Source of the DNA: Isoetes taiwanensis | Taxonomy: Eukaryota > Streptophyta > Lycopodiopsida > Isoetales > Isoetaceae | NCBI GenBank assembly: GCA_021234155.1 | Contig: JAJEKV010000002.1 | Location: forward strand, 44,069,203-44,133,202 | Length of the DNA: 64,000 nucleotides | Direction of reading: 5' to 3' | The notes under the pieces: generated by a model | Databases searched by the model: none | The model's input: only the letters and a program-made list of their open reading frames with translations | What the model was told of the DNA's origin: nothing | Position numbers and translations under genes: made by a program | Part shown: in pieces, positions 23,508 to 32,829 of the stretch | Position numbering within the stretch: position 1 is the first letter of the stretch | Layout: every line of letters starts with the position of its first letter

Positions 23508-25331
23508 TCAGACCACGCACAACTTGTTCTTATGGTACAAAAGGTTACCTTCCTTCTTAAAATTTTTGAAGGTTTCCCTCTCCTTATCTGTTCTCGCTTC
23601 CTTGCATAAGCTTGCCCATACTTCTTTGAAGTCCACATCCGTTGGCAACGTTTCTTCAATCTTCTTCCCGAAATCACTGGAGAGCGTCGAAATTGCATTG
23701 CAATGCACTCTAGTTGTCAGCGGATGCCTTGAAAGTGCATCTGCTACCACATTAAGCTTCCCGGGCTTGTAGACTATATCAAAGTCATACTCTTCGAGAA
23801 ACTCCATCCACCTTCACTGCCTCAGGTTAAGGTGTGGTTGCGTGAATATATATTGGAGGCTCTGGTGATCCGTGTCCAATTGGAACTTCCTTCCTAAGAG
23901 ATAGTGCCTCCAGATTCTTAATGCTCTGACAACTGCAAGCAATTCCTGATCGTGCGTCGGGTAGCGTGTCTCGGCATCGTTCATCTTCCTAGAGTCATAC
24001 GCTATTACCCGCTCTTCTTGCATGAGCACTGCACCTGTGGCTATCTTACTTGCGTCTGTCGCCACTAGCTTGTCCTTCTCTGGGTCTGGCAGGGTCAAGA
24101 CGGGGGCGGTTGTTAAAGCTTCTTTCAACAATTCAAATCCTGCTTGGGCTTTCTTAAGCCAATGGTCTGCCCAATTTTTCACCTTTTCTGCCTTCGTCAA
24201 GTCTGTTAGTGGGGCTGCTATCTTTGCGAAGTTCTTCACGAACTTCCTGTAATACCCTGCTAGGCCGAGGAAACTTCTGACCTCGTGGACGTTCTTTGGT
24301 ACTGGCCATTGAATCACTGCTTCAATCTTGGCGGGATCCGTCGAGATTCCTTCTGCTAAAATCACGTGACCGAGGTATTCCACCTTCTCTATTGCGAAGT
24401 GACACTTCGACAACTTGGCATACAACTGCTGCCTCTTCAACTTCTCGAGCACCTTTCTTACGTGTTGTGCATGTTCTTCAATGGATCTGCTATACACCAG
24501 AATGTCGTCGAAGAACACTATCACGAAAGTGTCCAAGAATTCTCCGAAGATGTCGTTCATGAGTCTCATGAACGTAGCTGGGGCATTTGATAGCCCAAAT
24601 GGCATTACCGTGAACTCGTAATGCCCATACCTGGTCCTGAAAGCCGTTTTGTGGACGTCTTCTTCCTTTATCCTGATCTGGTGGTAACCTGACCTTAGGT
24701 CGATCTTGGAGAAGACCTTTGCCCCTTGGAGTTGATCCATCAAGTCGTCCGATCTGGGGAGTGCGTACTTGTTCTTGATGGTGTGCTTGTTCAATTGTCT
24801 GTAATCTATGCACATCCTCAAGCTGCCATCCTTCTTCTTGACAAAGAGGATGGGTGCCCCAAATGGTGAGACGCTAGGTCTAATGAAGCCTAGGTCGAGC
24901 AATTCTTGCAATTGTTTCTTTAGCTCCGTCAGTTCCTGCGTCGTCATTCTATATGGAGCCTTGCTCGTCGGCTTGGTTCCTGGTTCGAGTGCTATCTCGC
25001 ACTCAACTCCCCTGTAAGGAGGAAGTTGCTCGATCTCATCTGGGAAGAGATCGTGGAACTCCGTGATCAAGTTGGCTATTTGCTTGGGCAACTTGCTGAG
25101 CACCTTGTCTTCCTTGCTTTCCTCCGACTCGGGTTCTTCAATCTCAAGTTTGAAGATGTATGCTACCTGCTCGCTCTTGATTGACTTGAGCGGCTTCTTA
25201 ATAGACATACGCTGCATGATGGGAGCAACTTCTTTACCTGTGATCTCAATAACTTTGCCGTCGGGCATTGTGAGGGTCACCTTCCGCTTTCCACAGTCAA
25301 TGATGGCCCCTGCTGGTCCAAGGTACTCCAT
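23508..25331 (-). pseudogene. Retroelement reverse transcriptase and RNase H
   Basis: One long frame (25331-23814) contains the RT motifs [50 protein letters not shown] and the active site FFDDILVYS. The more usual YxDD is FFDD here. RNase H follows with [12 protein letters not shown], the HDQELLAVV glutamate and TDHQSLQY. An in-frame TGA right after NLRQ (near 23812) splits the product. The same frame resumes with RWMEFLEEYDFDIVYKPG and NVVADALSRHP, the conserved end of RNase H. Another shift near 23510 separates it from the integrase. Confidence 0.95.
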
Positions 25332-25339
25332 TCCTATTA

Positions 25340-25929
25340 TCAGGTCGTACTTGCCGATGCCATTACTTCTGCTCCCATCGGGATATTAATTCCCGACAAG
25401 TCAATGTCGAAATTGATCCTCTTCCCTGCCGTTTGTCTTATTGCTCCGCTCGCCAAGATTACGGGCCTTGGCTTGGACTTTAAGGGTTTCAACTTCAACA
25501 TGTCGACCATCCTTGGGGAGGCGAAGTTGTGGCTACTTCCCGAGTCTATTAGGACTATGAAGGACTTGGTTTTGGCCTTCCCTATTGTGGAAATTACTCT
25601 ATACTGATTCTCTGCCTGTTCTGTATCTATAGCAGCAAAGATGTGGCACTCACCCTCAATATAATCGCGCGATGCCTCGCCGTCATCATCAGACGGAGTG
25701 TCCCATCCACCCAACTCCGCTAGCGCTGAGCTCATGACGAAGGGGCAATTCGTCGTTCTGTGGCCTGGCTGGAAGCATCTGAAGCAAAGCTGCTTCTCCA
25801 TACACTCCTGCCTCTTTTCTTTGGGCATTGCTTGTAAGAAGGATCGTACTGCTTTCGAGTAGTTTGACCCTTCCTGCTTGTCCTTGAAGGACACCTGCTT
25901 CCTTTCCTGTTGTCTCCTCTGGTTGCCAC
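25340..25929 (-). pseudogene. Retroelement zinc knuckle and aspartic protease
   Basis: CFRCFQPGHRTTNC is a CCHC zinc knuckle (C-x2-C-x4-H-x4-C) as found at the end of gag. About 100 residues on, VLIDSGSSHNFAS is the DSG catalytic motif of the retroelement protease. The frame ends early at about 25340 through a shift. The expected continuation into [14 protein letters not shown] is in the frame starting at 25331. It lies 3' of gag in a different frame, so a shift also separates it from gag. Confidence 0.9.
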
Positions 25930-26007
25930 TATATATGGGGATTTTGCTGGACTTGGGCTGGCTGCCCTAGGGCTATAACTCCTTGTTGCTTTGCCTCTAT
26001 CCTGGTA

Positions 26008-26829
26008 TTACGGTTGTTTCTGCGCGCTGTTCTGAGGCCCCGATCCTTGCAAGCTGATTGCTTTGGATTCTGCTTCGGATACCGTCTTGGGGTCTATTGC
26101 CCTTACAAGTTTTCGGATCTCTTCGTTCAGTCCTTCAATGTAGCTCTCCACTGCGTACTTTTCACTAAACTTCGGCACATACAGCCTTAGTCTCATGAAC
26201 TCCTCAGTGTACTTCTGCACTGTTTTGTACCCTTGCTGCAATCTGTAAAATTGCTGCATCATGTTGGACTTGTGTTCCCGTGGAACGTAATGGCGCTTGA
26301 AGGCTTTAGAAAACTTCTTGAATCTGCACCCATCTCTGCTTAAGCCATGGGCCTTGGCATAACCCTTCCACCAGATGCGTGCGGCTCCCTTCAAGTTGGC
26401 TGTTGCCACCTTGCCTTTGTCCTTGTCTTTCATTCCGTAGGCGTTGCCGTACTCGCTCATCACGTCGAGCCATGCCTCTGCTTCCAAGCCTGATCTGTTC
26501 TCGCCTGAGACCTGTTCAAGCTTCCGGGCCTTCCATACATTGCCCAAGGCTGAGTCTACCTTTTTCTGGTAGTCTAATGCCTTAGCATCCTTCTGTCTGC
26601 CGTCTCTACGGTCCGGCACTTGCTCAACCTCTTTCTCGGACTCAGAGTCCAAGAGCGAGCTTGAGTCGGAGGTTTCTGTGCTAGGGGACCTCCTTCTCTT
26701 ACTCCTCTTCTTATCCTTCCCCGACTTTCGAGGTGTCGTTTGCGGCCCGGATGATGCTTGTGCCGCCAGTAGAGCCTTTATCTGGTCCAGTTCCGTTCGC
26801 ATTTGTGACATCTCCTCTTCTGGAGACAT
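26008..26829 (-). pseudogene. Retroelement gag (capsid)
   Basis: The frame starts at an ATG (26829) and gives 273 residues before a stop. A Ser/Lys/Arg-rich segment (about residues 35-75) is followed by the capsid-like retrotransposon gag domain: AWLDVMSEYG, ARIWWKGYAKAHG, FKKFSKAFKRHYVP, MQQFYRLQQG and YTEEFMRLR. Gag builds the particle that carries the RNA. The stop near 26010 precedes about 80 bp before the zinc-knuckle frame, so the gag-to-pol join is broken or needs recoding. Confidence 0.92.
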
Positions 26830-27083
26830 TGGACCAAATGCCTGTCAGGGGTTTCTTCGTCTCTGTTGGGTCTCTTGTTTTGTTCGACCGTTCTCTGTTC
26901 CCTATCTGCATACACAGTTGGCCATTGCCTTATGGTTAGATTCATTTACTTTATTGTACTCATGTATTTGCCGATATAATTTTTTGGAATCAAATACACT
27001 CAACAAAGTATTTAAATATTGGCACAAAATGTTTTTATTACATAATATTTTTAGATACAAGTCCTCCGGGATCAAGATTTTAA

Positions 27084-27730
27084 CTACTCTTGAAATCGCC
27101 GGTAGGATGGGTTATCCTCTAGAAATTTCTTAACTTGGGCCGTTCCTACCGAGCGTCCCAAGTTCCTAAGGACATTGGTTGACGTCCCGCCCTGTAAGGC
27201 TATCATCAATTCCTCTACTCTGCGGTCGGAGGTGTAGGCCGCGGTTACTGCCAATCTTCCCTGCCGTCGGTAGGGCACGGCGAAGTCGAAGATGTCAAGT
27301 GTCATCGCTCTCTTGACTAAGACAGGTTTGCAGCTATTCGAGCATGCATGCCAAAGCCAGAGAATGCAATGAGCATAAACACTCCTTCTTCGCCTCGGGG
27401 ACTGAATTTGCGGTGTATTACCGCTATTCTACCATCCAGCAGCAGGGGAAGGTAGTACCTCAACGACCTGTCATTGTGTGTTGCTGATGACTCTCCACCT
27501 GCTTGGCCTCCCGCTCTATGCCTTCCAGCGTATTCATCGACCTCTACCTCAGTGATTTCTTGGTAGTCTCTACTTGTCGATGAAACTCGCCTAACGTCGA
27601 TTCCTGCTCCTCTTGTGCGAGGTGGTGTTGAGGAGCTCCGCATCAAGATGCTCGTGGTCTTGCCACGGATCCCCATCCGTTCTTGGATGGCATAGAACTC
27701 CTCCTCAGATGGCAGTTCTCGAGCTTCCAT
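27084..27730 (-). CDS. Unidentified retroelement protein, second part
   Basis: I do not recognise this product. It begins at ATG 27730, only 8 bases after the stop codon of the ORF ending at 27739. It has a polar, Ser/Arg-rich first half (SILMRSSSTPPRTRG), then a compact region (RYYLPLLLDGRIAVIHRKF, EEGVFMLIAFSGFGMHARI). A one-base shift near 27315 moves the frame into the piece ending at 27084 (LDIFDFAVPYRRQGRL, RSVGTAQVKKFLEDNPSYRR). The two parts read naturally as one protein. It lies between the H3-like gene and gag of the same element on the same strand. Confidence 0.55.
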
Positions 27731-27738
27731 TATTTGCC

Positions 27739-28599
27739 TTATGTGCTGTAGGCCTGGATGTCCGAAGTCGACTCCCCTGTATAGGTGTCGGCTTCTCTCA
27801 TTTGAAGTGGGAAGTCTGAGACTCCCCGGACGATGAAGTCATCCAAGTCTGATTGCTGCCGCAGTTGGTGCAGCAACTCGTCAAGCTGGAACTCCCTCTC
27901 CCTGCATTCGGGGAGATTCTGGATATCGCTGAGGAGTAGGTACTCCTCACCGTCAATGATGATGGGGGCTAGGCTTGTGATGCCTAGCCCTAGTGGGGGA
28001 GCGACTCTGAGGGTCTGGCGGCTTCGCTCGAAGTTGGGTAGCTCCTCTTCTGCTTGCCGCCGTTCTTCTTCTGGGTCGAGCTCCGTGTATTCTTCCTCAT
28101 TCGATTCCTCTTCTTCTGTTCTTCCTTCCTGCTCTTGCTGGTACTGCAAAAGCATCTGGTCTGCTGCTGAGGATGCTATGGGGTCCACCTCCATCGGAGG
28201 AATAGAGGTTTCCCCCATTGGATTTTCAGCACGGTGGGAGAGGAATATGGCCAAGGCAGCGGTGTAGGAAAAATACTTGGTCCTGTCAACTGTCAGGACC
28301 ATGTAGTCTGGCAACCTCTGTGCCTTGTTGGTCAAATACTTGGCAATGTTCGGGACATCACCCAAGGCTGCTTGTAGGGATGGGCGGGGAACAAAATAGC
28401 CCGTGCAAGGGGGAAGCTGCACTAGGGACTGACCTACCCTAGCTTGGAACTCAGCCAAAACTCGCCTATATGCTAGCGTTGCATGCAAGGTTGCTTGGAC
28501 ATCAATCTCTTTCTGGAAAAGCTGGAAGATGTTGTTGATGTTGGTCTCGGCTGCATGTGCACTGGCGCTATACCATCGCCTGAAGTCAGCAGTTGCCAT
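27739..28599 (-). CDS. Unidentified retroelement protein with acidic segment, first part
   Basis: ATG 28599 opens a 286-residue frame I cannot assign to a family. Residues 1-140 look globular (NINNIFQLFQKEIDVQ, YRRVLAEFQARVG, PDYMVLTVDRTKYFSYTAAL). Residues about 150-200 are strongly acidic (EEEESNEEEYTELDPEEE). The last ~90 residues are again folded-looking (PIIIDGEEYLLLSDIQNLP, FQLDELLHQLRQQSDLDDF). Two 67-bp dyads lie 310-580 bp upstream. The acidic stretch next to a gene for a histone-like protein recalls histone chaperones, but this is only a suggestion from composition. Confidence 0.6.
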   Translation of the reverse strand: MATADFRRWYSASAHAAETNINNIFQLFQKEIDVQATLHATLAYRRVLAEFQARVGQSLVQLPPCTGYFVPRPSLQAALGDVPNIAKYLTNKAQRLPDYMVLTVDRTKYFSYTAALAIFLSHRAENPMGETSIPPMEVDPIASSAADQMLLQYQQEQEGRTEEEESNEEEYTELDPEEERRQAEEELPNFERSRQTLRVAPPLGLGITSLAPIIIDGEEYLLLSDIQNLPECREREFQLDELLHQLRQQSDLDDFIVRGVSDFPLQMREADTYTGESTSDIQAYST

Positions 28600-28911
28600 T
28601 GCTCTGGGGAAGGTGTGACTAGCAAACAGATGCAGGAGTGCCTATGGGAGCCGGAAATCGCCTAAAGGGTCAAGAGCAGACTTGTAGGGTGTCAAGTGGG
28701 AAATGGGGGCCTATTTATAGACAAGGGAAAAACCCTAATTTTTGGATGACTTAGAAATTTATTGGGGTTGGGCAATTCTGACCTATTAGGAGGTCCAAAT
28801 GAGGATTTGAAGACTACTTTTGGGGTTTGAGCATGCTAAGATTAGCTAATGAACCTATTGCAACAAACTGGAGGTCATTTGGATATGGCATGGTGGAGAA
28901 TTTGCTGAGAG

Positions 28912-28978
28912 GTCTCACACGTTGCGCCCAGATCAATAATGAAAGTTTCATTTTTGCTCCTGGCGCGACGTGTGAGAC
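28912..28978. repeat. 67-bp dyad element, copy 1
   Basis: The ends are GTCTCACACGT and ACGTGTGAGAC, an 11-bp perfect inverted repeat. It extends inward as TGCGCCCAG against CTGGCGCG, giving an outer stem of about 18 pairs. A second inner palindrome, AATGAAA-G-TTTCATT, sits at the centre. It lies in the spacer upstream of ATG 28599 on the minus strand. Confidence 0.9.
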
Positions 28979-29110
28979 ATTGACTCTAAATGGGTTAAAC
29001 TTGTCCAATTCGGGTGATGTAAGGGTCTAGTTCTGCTAGACTCATTGAGTTAAGCAGAATTGACCCCTTATTTGGTCGATTTGGACCTGTTTTGGCACTT
29101 TTGGGCCATG

Positions 29111-29177
29111 GTCTCACACGTTGCGCCCAGACCAAAAATGAACTTTTCATTTTTGCTCCTGGCGCGACGTGTGAGAC
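29111..29177. repeat. 67-bp dyad element, copy 2
   Basis: Same outer stem as copy 1 and exactly the same length; it starts 199 bp away from copy 1. The inner palindrome is AAATGAA...TTCATTT. It lies just past the stop of the H3-like gene, between it and ATG 28599. Confidence 0.9.
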
Positions 29178-29321
29178 ATCCTCTCAATTTTGTTCAAATT
29201 GTCAGTTTTAACTAAAACAAAAACTGGACTCAGTAACTTAACTCAATTAAGCAAGATTGCACATGTTACTTTGTCAAAAACTCTTTATATTAACAAAATT
29301 TTTTCTATTATTTACAAAATT

Positions 29322-30537
29322 TTACTGTCTCTCTCCCTTGATGTAGCTGGCAAGATGCATGTCCTGCTTCATTAGTGTCACCCTCTTTGCGTGGACTGTG
29401 CAGGCTGCCGAATCTTCAAAATGCTGCACTAGTTTTTGTTCTGTTGCCTCTTGCAGTGCCAGCAACATCTCATCCGTCACCCTCATCTCCGTGTTGTATT
29501 CTTGGATTACCTCTCGGACTAGTCGGGCGAACGGTGGACGGGGAATCAAAAACCCGAAGCTACGCTGAAAATGCCTGATCTCCCTCAGGGCTTTCCTCGC
29601 GCTCTCCTTTCTGCCGGTTCTCTTTTTGCCTGGTGGTCTAGGAGGCTTGGGCTTTTCTGGTGGCGGCTTCAGCGTCTTCTTCTTAAAGGGCATTCCACCT
29701 TCAACAAATGTTACTTTATTCTCCTGGTAGTAGGAGTTGTACGCCTCCCACTTCGCCATGAAAGCATTGTGCTCCCTTAATTTCCTCTGATAGACCTTGA
29801 CGGGGTCTATGACATACGCCTCTCGGGCTGGCCGCGGCGCTTTGTTTCTGTCCCACGTCGGGTATGGTGGGGGCTTATGCGCTTGCTCGGGCTGCTCCGG
29901 GTCGGGTGCTGCCTGCTCATTGGCGGGATCCTTCGAAGAACCCGCCTCCTTATTGTTGGGGTTATAGTCATCATCCTCCGAGTCGTCCGAGGAGGATGGG
30001 GGCTTGTCTGCTGGCCGTTCTTGGATAACTACCTTGGTTCGTGGGGCTTTCTTGAGTTTCCTCTTGCCTACCTCCACGAACTTCCCCTTCTTCTTCTTCT
30101 TCAGCTCTTCGTCTGCCTTCGCCTCCTCTTTTTCCCTCTTCCTCTTCTTTTCTGCCCTCTTTTCCACGCTGCTAGTTCTTCCTCTTCGGCTGGCTCGAGC
30201 ATCGGCTCTCTCTTTCTTCATGCTCCTCGGCTGCCCGATCTTGTTCCTCCTTCTTCTTCCTTTCCTCCTCCATTTCTTCAAAAACCTGCTGCATGACGTC
30301 TGGCTCCTCATTGTCGAGGACTTCTGTCCCCACATCTGAGTGTGCGTCCTCCTCCACTTCGGTCTCATCCCCTCCTTGGTTGGTGGGGTTGTCGGGACGC
30401 TCCTCGGACGAGGTCCCTTCACTAGATGAAGGATGGCCTCCTTGGTGAAAGAGGCGCTCTCGAAGCATTTCCTGGATTAGGACGCTGGGAGTTGTGTCAC
30501 CTGGAGGAACTCTAGCAGTTTGTTTCGTCCTGGCCAT
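29322..30537 (-). pseudogene. Retroelement-encoded histone H3-like protein (H3 tail + insert + H3 fold)
   Basis: ATG 30537 begins MARTKQTARVPPGD: residues 1-8 after the Met are the canonical H3 tail, then it diverges (Val in place of K9). About 110 residues of acidic and coiled-coil-like sequence follow (VFEEMEEERKKKEEQD). One frame change in a purine-rich tract near 30190-30270 leads to a Lys-rich region (KKKKKGKFVEVGKRKLKKA), an acidic Ser/Asp patch, a Pro-rich region, and then about 89 residues at 29592-29325 that align without gaps to the whole H3 fold: ALREIR, LIPRPPFARLVRE, LALQEATE, FED, HAKRVTLM, IKGER. By my hand alignment about half the positions match canonical H3, including the loop lengths; loop 1 is not lengthened as in CenH3. 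Normal H3 is about 136 residues; this would be about 400. It lies between the leader and gag of a chromovirus. The single shift makes this copy a probable pseudogene. Confidence 0.88.
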
Positions 30538-30744
30538 GTTTGACGGTTCATCAATTCGATGTCGGGCGCCCAAAAATTGCCTTAGCAAGGGGAGCGATTT
30601 TTCCAAAGAGGAACGTAGAAATGGGGGTCCTAGGTCTATTTATAGATGGCCAATTCTAGGTCAAATTTCAAGCTACCCTTTTTGATGAGCTAAAACACTT
30701 ATTATCCTATTACATGGCTTAATTTAGACCTTTCTAGCCTCATG

Positions 30745-30811
30745 GTCTCACACGTTGCGCCCAGATCAATATCTGGAGTTCCAGTTTTGCTCCTGGCGCG
30801 ACGTGTGAGAC
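30745..30811. repeat. 67-bp dyad element, copy 3
   Basis: Outer stem as in copies 1 and 2. The inner palindrome has changed to CTGGA-GT-TCCAG, so both arms differ from copy 1 yet remain complementary. It lies about 210 bp upstream of ATG 30537 on the minus strand. Confidence 0.9.
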
Positions 30812-30958
30812 ATGGTGGATTTTGATGCTAAACTTTATGCTTTCTAAGCATGTTTCTAGGAATGTAATATACTAATCTAGCTAGTTTTTAGCTTGGAATT
30901 CGAATTACCATGTTACTTTTCTGAAATTCATCACTTTTCAAGGTGTTTTTGGCTCAAT

Positions 30959-31025
30959 GTCTCACACGTTGCGCCCAGCTCAAAAATGAGATTTTCATTA
31001 TTGTTCCTGGCGCGACGTGTGAGAC
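30959..31025. repeat. 67-bp dyad element, copy 4
   Basis: Outer stem as in the other copies; 214 bp from copy 3. The inner palindrome is weaker (AATGA...TCATT). It lies in the leader between the primer-binding site and the H3-like gene. Confidence 0.9.
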
Positions 31026-31212
31026 CATCTTACTTTTGAAGGTTTTGGCTCACTATTTTTACTCTTTTTATGTTCTAACTTACTGTTACTAGCTTAGCAT
31101 ATACTACCAAAAATGAGAAAAAAATTTCCCATTTTTTGAGGTTTGAAGATCCTATCAAGTTAGTACTACTGGGAGCATGGTCAGTGCTTTGTTCTTGGTC
31201 TCCAAGAACATT

Positions 31213-31224
31213 GCTCTGATACCA
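31213..31224 (-). other. Primer-binding site, initiator tRNA-Met
   Basis: TGGTATCAGAGC on the minus strand, one base after the LTR end, is the standard plant retroelement site complementary to the 3' end of initiator tRNA-Met. It fixes the LTR at 31226 as the 5' LTR and the element's orientation as minus. Confidence 0.9.
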
Positions 31225-31225
31225 C

Positions 31226-32427
31226 TGTGACACCCCCTACTCGTATACGGTGCACTCACCGTATACAAACAGGAGTTCATCCCCCATACCAGCTCCATGC
31301 TGATACAGGGCCCTCCACATATCACTGTAACCGTACTGGGTTCCAGTGGGAAGAATGAAGGGGTCATTTTACCCCGTCTCCCTCAGGGCCTACCTAGCTG
31401 CGGAAGCGTAAACATACATGTCAGTACACATAATCATCACATATCCACCTCGAAGGGTGGTATACATCAACATCTGCATAGACAAAGATCAGCACAATAC
31501 AAGTGGGTTCCTACCCAAGGCTTAGACTCCAGGGAAGGACTGACAGCTTGGGTCTCCAGAGTTCATTGCAGACATAATCATGACAATGGATTCGGCTGGC
31601 ATGAGAACATGGCATAGGGTTGTCCACTCCATCCGCCCCTTCTGTGCACACTTTGCAGAGTAGGTTGAAGGGTGTTGGGACCTGACTGTAGCCCGCCGAA
31701 TGCATAGCCAAAGGGGCCACTCCTGGGTTGCATCTCCCCAGTTCCGATGGGGCAGGTAGGGATCACTCCCACCAGAGGTCTCCATGCTGACTCAAGGTGA
31801 CTAGAGGGCCACTGCCCTTATTCGACTTAACCCACTAGAAAGTGAACACCACTCCACGGGTGTCGAGCCCATGCCTTACCCACACTCAGTGGCAAGCCAT
31901 TAGACCTAGTCTACATTGATCCCCGGTAGACTTTACACACCAGAGGGATCGATCAAGAGTCAGAACACGAACCTCCTTCTGAGCCAGTCTGGCCCCTTCA
32001 CCCACAACCAGGTGTGGTTCTTGTACACAGGCCGAATCTAGTAATGCACTAAGAGGGACTAGCTAGGAGCATCAACTACTAAGCTTTAAGTCTCTACCCC
32101 CCTTCTCAATACAATGAGTCCACAGAATTCATCCATCCGTCACATCATCATAGAACTAAAGAATAAGAACTAATCTATATCATAGAGTTAGGTTCTTTAG
32201 TTAGGGTCAATCTTGGGATCTGCTTGGCTACTAAGGGCAATTTAATAGGCTAAACCTATTGGTTCGATGGCTGGAATACGGTTTAGGCTATTAAATCGAC
32301 TAAGTACCTGATCCCTGGTTCATTCCTCTTGATCCGAATGCGTCCATGTCGCTGTTCTGCTTGGGGATGCGGTCAGAAGGAGAATCTGACGAGCTAGGGC
32401 GCACGGGCAGATCTTGGGAGTTGGATT
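31226..32427 (-). mobile_element. Truncated 5' LTR
   Basis: Nearly identical to 14101-15300, beginning TGTGACACC at the primer-site side. It stops after GGGAGTTGGATT at 32427, where the complete LTR continues for another 285 bp. At that point it is joined directly to the start of the flanking repeat (ACACCTCTGC). The LTR's own 5' end, with any U3 promoter start, is therefore missing. Confidence 0.9.
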
Positions 32428-32829
32428 ACACCTCTGCAAAGGTAGTTAAAACAACTAAAATATGAGAAGCAACAACGTTGCTTCCTTAGAGCATGTGCTT
32501 GCTTCCTTTCTCTCTGCTCTATCAGAGGATCCAGACTTTTTAAGAGGATCACATGCAAAATTCTAAGACATCCTCCTTATCAATTTGGCAATAAATATTT
32601 CAAGGTGCACCTCCATAGTGTGAACGACTAGTTAGACTTCACCAAAATCGTAAAAAATCGAAGGCAAACAAAACCTAACTATTGCCAAAAAATGCCTAAT
32701 CAATTTAAGATGGGTCTTTAACAGTTGATTCTGATATACTGGCAGCCAATTTGACCTAAGCATGTACAACAAATGTAGAGCAGAGTTAGACCTAGATCAA
32801 GGACTTGCACTGCTCACTCCAAGATGGAT
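32428..32829. repeat. Right copy of the flanking segment, first part
   Basis: Homologous to 13330-13737 with a few substitutions and one small deletion. It is interrupted at AAGATGGAT by the LINE piece that follows. Confidence 0.85.

Larger units (their letters stand above)
22160..32427 (-). mobile_element. Ty3-type chromovirus retroelement with extra 5' genes (damaged)
   Basis: Read 5' to 3' on the minus strand, the order is: truncated LTR (32427-31226), tRNA-Met primer site (31224-31213), leader with two 67-bp dyads, an H3-like gene (30537-29325), two more dyads, an unidentified ORF set (28599-27084), gag (26829), protease, RT, RNase H, integrase and chromodomain (ending 22160). The order RT-RNase H-integrase and the integrase chromodomain assign it to Ty3 chromoviruses. 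Genes between the leader and gag are not standard in that group. All genes share one strand. Several frameshifts and in-frame TGA codons make this copy defective. The complete LTR with polypurine tract at 14101-15598 is the likely 3' end of this or a sister copy. Confidence 0.85.

Noticed and set aside
27084-27330. Histone H4-like ending (RRQGRL after LDIFDF) in the unidentified ORF set
   Set aside because: Only the RQGR core matches; spacing and the rest of the H4 fold do not. Chance similarity is more likely.
29322-29592. Centromeric H3 (CenH3) instead of H3
   Set aside because: Loop 1 has canonical H3 length, and the tail is the canonical ARTKQTAR, unlike CenH3.
29877-30339. Plus-strand Leu/Phe-rich frames that look like membrane proteins
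   Set aside because: They are antisense to the Lys/Glu-rich insert of the H3-like gene, which always yields Leu/Phe/Ser-rich shadows.
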